From NCBI RefSeq assembly GCF_037975245.1, contig NC_092574.1, positions 12,501-76,500 on the forward strand: DNA of 64,000 nt, in the 5' to 3' direction. Positions 13,191-22,200 of the stretch are shown in pieces. This DNA comes from Apostichopus japonicus (Eukaryota; Echinodermata; Holothuroidea; Aspidochirotida; Stichopodidae). The notes under the pieces are model-generated. The model had not been told where the DNA came from, ran no database searches, and saw only the letters and a program-made list of their open reading frames with translations. Positions within the stretch are counted from its first letter, which is position 1; each line of letters begins with the position of its first letter. A program made the position numbers and the translations under genes.

Positions 13191-16100
13191 ACGAACATAG
13201 ATTTATATCAACTGCTGTCGTGGCGCGGTTGGTTGCTCTGTACCTCGAGAGCGTGACGTATTTTGGATCGCGGGCTCGAGACCAGGTGGGGGCAGTTTGC
13301 TTTTGCCGCGATCTCATACGGTCTCTGGGAACTTTAAGTATTAGAAACGAACATAGATTTATATCAACTGCTGTCGTGGCGCGGTTGGTTGCTCTGTACC
13401 TCGAGAGCGTGACGATTTTTGGATCGCGGGCTCGAGACCAGGTGGGGGCAGTTTGCTTTTGCCGCGATCTTATACGGTCTCTGGGAACTTTAAGTATTAG
13501 AAACGAACATAGATTTATATCAACTGCTGTCGTGGCGCGGTTGGTTGCTCTGTACCTCGAGAGCGTGACGTATTTTGGATCGCGGGCTCGAGACCAGGTG
13601 GGGGCAGTTTGCTTTTGCCGCGATCTCATACGGTCTCTGGGAACTTTAAGTATTAGAAACGAACATAGATTTATATCAACTGCTGTCGTGGCGCGGTTGG
13701 TTGCTCTGTACCTCGAGAGCGTGACGTTTTTTGGATCGCGGGCTCGAGACCAGGTGGGGGCAGCTTGCTTTTGCCGCGATCTCATACGGTCTCTGGGAAC
13801 TTTAAGTATTAGAAACGAACATAGATTTATATCAACTGCTGTCGTGGCGCGGTTGGTTGCTCTGTACCTCGAGAGCGTGACGTATTTTGGATCGCTGGCT
13901 CGAGACCAGGTGGGGCAGTTTGCTTTTGCCGCGATCTTATACGGTCTCTGGGAATTTTAAGTATTAGAAACGAACATAGATTTATATCAACTGCTGTCGT
14001 GGCGCGGTTGGTTGCTCTGTACCTCGAGAGCGTGACGATTTTTGGATCGCGGGCTCGAGACCAGTTGGGGGCAGTTTGCTTTTGCCGCGATCTCATACGG
14101 TCTTTGGGAACTTTAAGTATTAGAAACGAACATAGATTTATATCAACTGCTGTCGTGGCGCGGTTGGTTGCTCTGTACCTCGAGAGCGTGACGTATTTGG
14201 ATCGCGGGCTCGAGACCAGGTGGGGCAGTTTGCTTTTTCCGCGATCTTATACGGTCTCTGGGAATTTTAAGTATTAGAAACGAACATAGATTTATATCAA
14301 CTGCTGTCGTGGCGCGGTTGGTTGCTCTGTACCTCGAGAGCGTGACGTATTTTGGATCGCTGGCTCGAGACCAGGTGGGGCAGTTTGCTTTTGCCGCGAT
14401 CTTATACGGTCTCTGGGAATTTTAAGTATTAGAAACGAACATAGATTTATATCAACTGCTGTCGTGGCGCGGTTGGTTGCTCTGTACCTCGAGAGCGTGA
14501 CGATTTTTGGATCGCGGGCTCGAGACCAGGTGGGGCAGTTTGCTTTTGCCGCGATCTCATACGGTCTCTGGGAACTTTAAGTATTAGAAACGAACATAGA
14601 TTTATATCAACTGCTGTCGTGGCGCGGTTGGTTGCTCTGTACCTCGAGAGCGTGACGTTTTTTGGATCGCGGGCTCGAGACCAGGTGGGGGCAGCTTGCT
14701 TTTGCCGCGATCTCATACGGTCTCTGGGAACTTTAAGTATTAGAAACGAACATAGATTTATATCAACTGCTGTCGTGGCGCGGTTGGTTGCTCTGTACCT
14801 CGAGAGCGTGACGTATTTTGGATCGCTGGCTCGAGACCAGGTGGGGCAGTTTGCTTTTGCCGCGATCTTATACGGTCTCTGGGAATTTTAAGTATTAGAA
14901 ACGAACATAGATTTATATCAACTGCTGTCGTGGCGCGGTTGGTTGCTCTGTACCTCGAGAGCGTGACGATTTTTGGATCGCGGGCTCGAGACCAGGTGGG
15001 GGCAGTTTGCTTTTGCCGCGATCTCATACGGTCTTTGGGAACTTTAAGTATTAGAAACGAACATAGATTTATATCAACTGCTGTCGTAACGCGGTTGGTT
15101 GCTCTGTACCTCAAGAGCGTGACGTATTTTGGATCGCGGGCTCGAGACCAGGTGGGGCAGTTTGCTTTTTCCGCGATCTTATACGGTCTCTGGGAATTTT
15201 AAGTATTAGAAACGAACATAGATTTATATCAACTGCTGTCGTGGCGCGGTTGGTTGCTCTGTACCTCGAGAGCGTGACGTATTTTGGATCGCTGGCTCGA
15301 GACCAGGTGGGGCAGTTTGCTTTTGCCGCGATCTTATACGGTCTCTGGGAATTTTAAGTATTAGAAACGAACATAGATTTATATCAACTGCTGTCGTGGC
15401 GCGGTTGGTTGCTCTGTACCTCGAGAGCGTGACGATTTTTGGATCGCGGGCTCGAGACCAGGTGGGGGCAGTTTGCTTTTGCCGCGATCTCATACGGTCT
15501 CTGGGAACTTTAAGTATTAGAAACGAACATAGATTTATATCAACTGCTGTCGTGGCGCGGTTGGTTGCTCTGTACCTCGAGAGCGTGACGTTTTTTGGAT
15601 CGCGGGTTCGAGACCAGGTGGGGGCAGTTTGCTTTTGCCGCGATCTCATACGGTCTCTGGGAACTTTAAGTATTAGAAACGAACATAGATTTATATCAAC
15701 TGCTGTCGTGGCGCGGTTGGTTGCTCTGTACCTCGAGAGCGTGACGATTTTTAGATCGCGGGCTCGAGACCAAGTGGGGGCAGTTTGCTTTTGCCGCGAT
15801 CTTATACGGTCTCTGGGAACTTTAAGTATTAGAAACGAACTTAGATTTATATCAACTGCTGTCGTGGCGCGGTTGGTTGCTCTGTACCTCGAGAGCGTGA
15901 CGTATTTTGGATCGCGGGCTCGAGACCAGGTGGGGGCAGTTTGCTTTTGCCGCGATCTCATACGGTCTCTGGAACTTTAAGTATTAGAAACGAACATAGA
16001 TTTATATCAACTGCTGTCGTGGCGCGGTTGGTTGCTCTGTACCTCGAGAGCGTGACGTTTTTTGGATCGCGGGCTCGAGACCAGGTGGGGGCAGTTTGCT
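13190..16100 (+). repeat. ATTTTT/TTTTTT-rich subfamily patch
   Basis: Many monomers read GACGATTTTTGG or GACGTTTTTTGG instead of GACGTATTTTGG. Some also carry GATCGCTGG and a GGGAATTTTAAG junction. A 931-bp (6-monomer) period is visible: the GCAGCTTGC monomer at 13761 recurs at 14692, and the ATTTTT monomers at 13999 and 14930 correspond. Flanking DNA on both sides is mainly TATTTT type. Confidence 0.8.
15501..15656 (+). repeat. monomer with perfect box B but T6 tract between boxes
   Basis: The box-A-like motif is at 15553-15564 and a perfect GGTTCGAGACC at 15605-15615. The stretch between them is the TTTTTT subtype, which would be a strong pol III stop, so productive transcription of this copy is unlikely. 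It lies in the ATTTTT/TTTTTT-rich patch. Confidence 0.65.
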
Positions 16101-16175
16101 TTTGCCGCGATCTCATACGGTCTCTGGGAACTTTAAGTATTAGAAACGAACATAGATTTATATCAACTGCTGTCG

Positions 16176-16187
16176 TGGCGCGGTTGG
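16176..16187 (+). promoter_or_regulatory. box-A-like pol III internal promoter motif
   Basis: TGGCGCGGTTGG against the general tRNA box A TRGCNNAGYNGG: one mismatch, G for the A at the seventh place. It is present in nearly all monomers at consensus 53-64. About 20 monomers carry GCGCCTATGG here instead (for example near 678, 2392, 3632, 18352, 25801, 51147, 59384), which destroys the match. Activity is not shown by sequence. Confidence 0.4.
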
Positions 16188-16189
16188 TT

Positions 16190-16207
16190 GCTCTGTACCT
16201 CGAGAGC
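16190..16207. repeat. 5-bp hairpin GCTCT/AGAGC
   Basis: Consensus 67-71 and 80-84 pair perfectly around an 8-base loop that holds most of the first CTCGAG. It sits where the anticodon arm would be in the tRNA-like reading. It is short and may be chance. Confidence 0.45.
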
Positions 16208-16227
16208 GTGACGTATTTTGGATCGCG

Positions 16228-16238
16228 GGCTCGAGACC
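16228..16238 (+). promoter_or_regulatory. box-B-like pol III internal promoter motif
   Basis: GGCTCGAGACC against box B GGTTCGANNCC: one mismatch (C for the first T of the loop). It lies 52 bp from the start of box A, within the range seen in tRNA genes and SINEs. Two monomers restore the perfect motif GGTTCGAGACC (11259-11269 and 15605-15615). The motif overlaps the second XhoI site of the monomer. Confidence 0.42.
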
Positions 16239-16255
16239 AGGTGGGGGCAGTTTGC

Positions 16256-16259
16256 TTTT
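16256..16259 (+). terminator. T4 tract, possible pol III terminator
   Basis: TTTT at consensus 133-136 follows box B by about 18 bp. Four T is a minimal pol III stop in some animals and too short in yeasts. Variants extend it to T5: GCTTTTTCC monomers (for example 47180, 48422, 50290, 59460) and TTTGTTTTTGCC monomers (11284, 30228, 31623, 35044, 36285). A second T4-T6 tract at 91-97, between boxes A and B, would tend to truncate transcripts and weakens this reading. Confidence 0.3.
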
Positions 16260-19200
16260 GCCGCGATCTCATACGGTCTCTGGGAACTTTAAGTATTAGA
16301 AACGAACATAGATTTATATCAACTGCTGTCGTGGCGCGGTTGGTTGCTCTGTACCTCGAGAGCGTGACGTATTTTGGATCGCGGGCTCGAGACCAGGTGG
16401 GGCAGTTTGCTTTTGCCGCGATCTTATACGGCCCCTGGAACTTTAAGTATTAGAAACGAACATAGATTTATATCAACTGCTGTCGTGGCGCGGTTGGTTG
16501 CTCTGTACCTCGAGAGCGTGACGTATTTTGGATCGCGGGCTCGAGACCAGGTGGGGGCAGATTGCTTTTGCCGCGATCTCATACGGTCTCTGGGACTTTA
16601 AGTATTAGAAACGAACATAGATTTATATCAACTGCTGTCGTGGCGCGGTTGGTTGCTCTGTACCTCGAGAGCGTGACGTATTTTGGATCACGGGCTCGAG
16701 ACCAGGTGGGGCAGTTTGCTTTTGCCGCGATCTTATACGGCCCCTGGAACTTTAAGTATTAGAAACGAACATAGATTTATATCAACTGCTGTCGTGGCGC
16801 GGTTGGTTGCTCTGTACCTCGAGAGCGTGACGTATTTTGGATCGCGGGCTCGAGACCAGGTGGGGGCAGTTTGCTTTTGCCGCGATCTCATACGGCCCCT
16901 GGAACTTTAAGTATTAGAAACGAACATAGATTTATATCAACTGCTGTCGTGGCGCGGTTGGTTGCTCTGTACCTCGAGAGCGTGACGTATTTTGGATCGC
17001 GGGCTCGAGACCAGGTGGGGGCAGTTTGCTTTTGCCGCGATCTCATACGACCCCTGGAACTTTAAGTATTAGAAACGAACATAGATTTATATCAACTGCT
17101 GTCGTGGCGCGGTTGGTTGCTCTGTACCTCGAGAGCGTGACGTATTTTGGATCGCGGGCTCGAGACCAGGTGGGGGCAGTTTGCTTTTGCCGCGATCTTA
17201 TACGGTCTCTGGGAACTTTAAGTATTAGAAACGAACATAGATTTATATCAACTGCTGTCGTGGCGCGGTTGGTTGCTCTGTACCTCGAGAGCGTGACGTA
17301 TTTTGGATCGCGGGCTCGAGACCAGGTGGGGGCAGTTTGCTTTTGCCGCGATCTTATACGGTCTCTGGGAACTTTAAGTATTAGAAACGAACATAGATTT
17401 ATATCAACTGCTGTCGTGGCGCGGTTGGTTGCTCTGTACCTCGAGAGCGTGACGTATTTTGGATCGCGGGCTCGAGACCAGGTGGGGCAGTTTGCTTTTG
17501 CCGCGATCTTATACGGCCCCTGGAACTTTAAGTATTAGAAACGAACATAGATTTATATCAACTGCTGTCGTGGCGCGGTTGGTTGCTCTGTACCTCGAGA
17601 GCGTGACGTATTTTGGATCGCGGGCTCGAGACCAGGTGGGGGCAGATTGCTTTTGCCGCGATCTCATACGGTCTCTGGGAACTTTAAGTATTAGAAACGA
17701 ACGTAGATTTATATCAACTGCTGTCGTGGCGCGGTTGGTTGCTCTGTACCTCGAGAGCGTGACGTATTTTGGATCGCGGGCTCGAGACCAGGTGGGGCAG
17801 TTTGCTTTTGCCGCGATCTTATACGGCCTCTGGAACTTTAAGTATTAGAAACGAACATAGATTTATATCAACTGCTGTCGTGGCGCGGTTGGTTGCTCTG
17901 TACCTCGAGAGCGTGACGTATTTTGGATCGCGGGCTCGAGACCAGGTGGGGCAGTTTGCTTTTGCCGCGATCTCATACGGTCTCTGGAAACTTTAAGTAT
18001 TAGAAACGAACATAGATTTATATCAACTGCTGTCGTGGCGCCTATGGTTGCTCTGTACCTCGAGAGCGTGACGTATTTTGGATCGCGGGCTCGAGACCAG
18101 GTGGGGGCAGTTTGCTTTTGCCGCGATCTCATACGGCCCCTGGAACTTTAAGTATTAGAAACGAACATAGATTTATATCAACTGCTGTCGTGGCGCGGTT
18201 GGTTGCTCTGTACCTCGAGAGCGTGACGATTTTTGGATCGCGGGCTCGAGACCAGTTGGGGGCAGTTTGCTTTTGCCGCAATCTCATACGGTCTCTGGAA
18301 ACTTTAAGTATTAGAAACGAACATAGATTTATATCAACTGCTGTCGTGGCGCCTATGGTTGCTCTGTACCTCGAGAGCGTGACGTATTTTGGATCGCGGG
18401 CTCGAGACCAGGTGGGGGCAGTTTGCTTTTGCCGCGATCTGATACGGTCTCTGGGAACTTTAAGTATTAGAAACGAACATAGATTTATATCAACTGCTGT
18501 CGTGGCGCGGTTGGTTGCTCTGTACCTCGAGAGCGTGACGTATTTTGGATCGCGGGCTCGAGACCAGGTGGGGGCAGTTTGCTTTTGCCGCGATCTCATA
18601 CGGTCTCTGGGAACTTTAAGTATTAGAAACGAACATAGATTTATATCAACTGCTGTCGTGGCGCGGTTGGTTGCTCTGTACCTCGAGAGCGTGACGTATT
18701 TTGGATCGCGGGCTCGAGACCAGGTGGGGGCAGTTTGCTTTTGCCGCGATCTCATACGGTCTCTGGGAACTTTAAGTATTAGAAACGAACATAGATTTAT
18801 ATCAACTGCTGTCGTGGCGCGGTTGGTTGCTCTGTACCTCGAGAGCGTGACGTATTTTGGATCGCGGGCTCGAGACCAGGTGGGGGCAGTTTGCTTTTGC
18901 CGCGATCTCATACGGTCTCTGGGAACTTTAAGTATTAGAAACGAACATAGATTTATATCAACTGCTGTCGTGGCGCGGTTGGTTGCTCTGTACCTCGAGA
19001 GCGTGACGTATTTTGGATCGCGGGCTCGAGACCAGGTGGGGGCAGTTTGCTTTTGCCGCGATCTCATACGGCCCCTGGAACTTTAAGTATTAGAAACGAA
19101 CATAGATTTATATCAACTGCTGTCGTGGCGCGGTTGGTTGCTCTGTACCTCGAGAGCGTGACGTATTTTGGATCGCGGGCTCGAGACCAGGTGGGGGCAG

Positions 19201-22200
19201 TTTGCTTTTGCCGCGATCTTATACGGTCTCTGGAAACTTTAAGTATTAGAAACGAACATAGATTTATATCAACTGCTGTCGTGGCGCGGTTGGTTGCTCT
19301 GTACCTCGAGAGCGTGACGTATTTTGGATCGCGGGCTCGAGACCAGGTGGGGGCAGTTTGCTTTTGCCGCGATCTCATACGGCCTCTGGAATCTTAAGTA
19401 TTAGAAACGAACATAGATTTATATCAACTGCTGTCGTGGCGCGGTTGGTTGCTCTGTACCTCGAGAGCGTGACGTATTTTGGATCGCGGGCTCGAGACCA
19501 GGTGGGGCAGTTTGCTTTTGCCGCGATCTTATACGGCCCCTGGAACTTTAAGTATTAGAAACGAACATAGATTTATATCAACTGCTGTCGTGGCGCGGTT
19601 GGTTGCTCTGTACCTCGAGAGCGTGACGTATTTTGGATCGCGGGCTCGAGACCAGGTGGGGGCAGATTGCTTTTGCCGCGATCTCATACGGTCTCTGGGA
19701 ACTTTAAGTATTAGAAACGAACATAGATTTATATCAACTGCTGTCGTGGCGCGGTTGGTTGCTCTGTACCTCGAGAGCGTGACGTATTTTGGATCGCGGG
19801 CTCGAGACCAGGTGGGGCAGTTTGCTTTTGCCGCGATCTTATACGGCCCCTGGAACTTTAAGTATTAGAAACGAACATAGATTTATATCAACTGCTGTCG
19901 TGGCGCGGTTGGTTGCTCTGTACCTCGAGAGCGTGACGTATTTTGGATCGCGGGCTCGAGACCAGGTGGGGGCAGATTGCTTTTGCCGCGATCTCATACG
20001 GTCTCTGGAAACTTTAAGTATTAGAAACGAACATAGATTTATATCAACTGCTGTCGTGGCGCGGTTGGTTTCTCTGTACCTCGAGAGCGTGACGTATTTT
20101 GGATCGCGGGCTCGAGACCAGGTGGGGCAGTTTGCTTTTGCCGCGATCTTATACGGCCTCTGGAACTTTAAGTATTAGAAACGAACATAGATTTATATCA
20201 ACTGCTGTCGTGGCGCGGTTGGTTGCTCTGTACCTCGAGAGCGTGACGTATTTTGGATCGCGGGCTCGAGACCAGGTGGGGCAGTTTGCTTTTGCCGCGA
20301 TCTCATACGGTCTCTGGAAACTTTAAGTATTAGAAACGAACATAGATTTATATCAACTGCTGTCGTGGCGCCTATGGTTGCTCTGTACCTCGAGAGCGTG
20401 ACGTATTTTGGATCGCGGGCTCGAGACCAGGTGGGGGCAGTTTGCTTTTGCCGCGATCTCATACGGCCCCTGGAACTTTAAGTATTAGAAACGAACATAG
20501 ATTTATATCAACTGCTGTCGTGGCGCGGTTGGTTGCTCTGTACCTCGAGAGCGTGACGTATTTTGGATCGCGGGCTCGAGACCAGGTGGGGGCAGTTTGC
20601 TTTTGCCGCGATCTTATACGGCCCCTGGAACCTTAAGTATTAGAAACGAACATAGATTTATATCAACTGCTGTCGTGGCGCGGTTGGTTGCTCTGTACCT
20701 CGAGAGCGTGACGTATTTTGGATCGCGGGCTCGAGACCAGGTGGGGGCAGTTTGCTTTTGCCGCGATCTCATACGGTCTCTGGGAACTTTAAGTATTAGA
20801 AACGAACATAGATTTATATCAACTGCTGTCGTGGCGCGGTTGGTTTCTCTGTACCTCGAGAGCGTGACGTATTTTTGATCGCGGGCTCGAGACCAGGTGG
20901 GGGCAGTTTGCTTTTGCCGCGATCTCGTACGGTCTCTGGGAACTTTAAGTATTAGAAACGAACATAGATTTATATCAACTGCTGTCGTGGCGCGGTTGGT
21001 TGCTCTGTACCTCGAGAGCGTGACGTATTTTGGATCGCGGGCTCGAGACCAGGTGGGGGCAGTTTGCTTTTGCCGCGATCTCATACGGTCTCTGGGAACT
21101 TTAAGTATTAGAAACGAACATAGATTTATATCAACTGCTGTCGTTGCGCGGTTGGTTGCTCTGTACCTCGAGAGCGTGACGTATTTTGGATCGCGGGCTC
21201 GAGACCAGGTGGGGGCAGTTTGCTTTTGCCGCGATCTCATACGGTCTCTGGGAACTTTAAGTATTAGAAACGAACATAGATTTATATCAACTGCTGTCGT
21301 GGCGCGGTTGGTTGCTCTGTACCTCGAGAGCGTGACGTATTTTGGATCGCGGGCTCGAGACCAGGTGGGGGCAGTTTGCTTTTGCCGCGATCTCATACGG
21401 CCCCTGGAACTTTAAGTATTAGAAACGAACATAGATTTATATCAACTGCTGTCGTGGCGCGGTTGGTTGCTCTGTACCTCGAGAGCGTGACGTATTTTGG
21501 ATCGCGGGCTCGAGACCAGGTGGGGGCAGTTTGCTTTTGCCGCGATCTTATACGGTCTCTGGAAACTTTAAGTATTAGAAACGAACATAGATTTATATCA
21601 ACTGCTGTCGTGGCGCGGTTGGTTGCTCTGTACCTCGAGAGCGTGACGTATTTTGGATCGCGGGCTCGAGACCAGGTGGGGGCAGTTTGCTTTTGCCGCG
21701 ATCTCATACGGCCTCTGGAATCTTAAGTATTAGAAACGAACATAGATTTATATCAACTGCTGTCGTGGCGCGGTTGGTTGCTCTGTACCTCGAGAGCGTG
21801 ACGTATTTTGGATCGCGGGCTCGAGACCAGGTGGGGGCAGTTTGCTTTTGCCGCGATCTTATACGGCCCCTGGAACTTTAAGTATTAGAAACGAACATAG
21901 ATTTATATCAACTGCTGTCGTCTCGCGGTTGGTTGCTCTGTACCTCGAGAGCGTGACGTATTTTGGATCGCGGGCTCGAGACCAGGTGGGGGCAGATTGC
22001 TTTTGCCGCGATCTCATACGGTCTCTGGGAACTTTAAGTATTAGAAACGAACATAGATTTATATCAACTGCTGTCGTGGCGCGGTTGGTTGCTCTGTACC
22101 TCGAGAGCGTGACGTATTTTGGATCGCGGGCTCGAGACCAGGTGGGGCAGTTTGCTTTTGCCGCGATCTTATACGGCCCCTGGAACTTTAAGTATTAGAA

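Larger units (their letters stand above)
16169..16249 (+). other. tRNA-like segment inside the monomer (consensus 46-126)
   Basis: Seen: with T53 as tRNA position 8, the segment runs T-G-G-C-G-C-G-G-T-T-G-G like a D arm, and three of four D-stem pairs form (55-70, 57-68, 58-67). GG-CTCGAGA-CC at 105-115 has the shape of the end of a T stem, a 7-nt T loop and the return strand, with three of five T-stem pairs. Positions 46-52 can pair with 119-125 (three Watson-Crick, three G-U, one mismatch), followed by an A in the discriminator place. The anticodon arm is not convincing and that region is a few bases too long. Inference: a decayed tRNA or tRNA-derived SINE head, not a functional tRNA. Chance resemblance is not excluded. 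The same structure recurs in nearly every monomer. Confidence 0.45.
16221..16268. repeat. 8-bp inverted repeat flanking box B and the T tract
   Basis: GATCGCGG at consensus 98-105 and its exact reverse complement CCGCGATC at 138-145 enclose 32 bases. An RNA or cruciform could pair these arms. The common variant CCGGGTTC in the right arm and GATCGCTGG in the left arm break the pairing in many monomers, so selection for the stem is not evident. Confidence 0.6.
16124..16279 (+). repeat. reference 156-bp consensus monomer
   Basis: This copy matches the consensus I derived by eye at every position, so it is used as the coordinate reference (position 1 = the C of CTGGGAAC). Landmarks: AT-rich block 11-44, GGCGCGG 54-60, XhoI sites CTCGAG at 76-81 and 107-112, TGACGTA 86-92, G5 tract 120-124, TTTT 133-136. 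Positions about 11-90 are nearly invariant across the window. Most variation falls at 59-63, 91-93, 120-124, 129, 137-146 and across the monomer junction 153-8. Confidence 0.95.

Noticed and set aside
16136-16160. CENP-B box in the AT-rich part (reverse strand TTCGTTTCTAATAC)
   Set aside because: Only the TTCG start fits. The required A and the CGGG end are absent, so it is not a CENP-B box by the mammalian definition.
16169-16249. Functional tRNA gene
   Set aside because: The anticodon arm does not pair properly, acceptor and T stems contain mismatches, and the segment is longer than a normal tRNA core. Only a tRNA-like relic is supported.
16124-16279. Hammerhead ribozyme, as in some animal satellites
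   Set aside because: A GAAAC element exists, but no CTGATGA-type core is found on either strand of the consensus.
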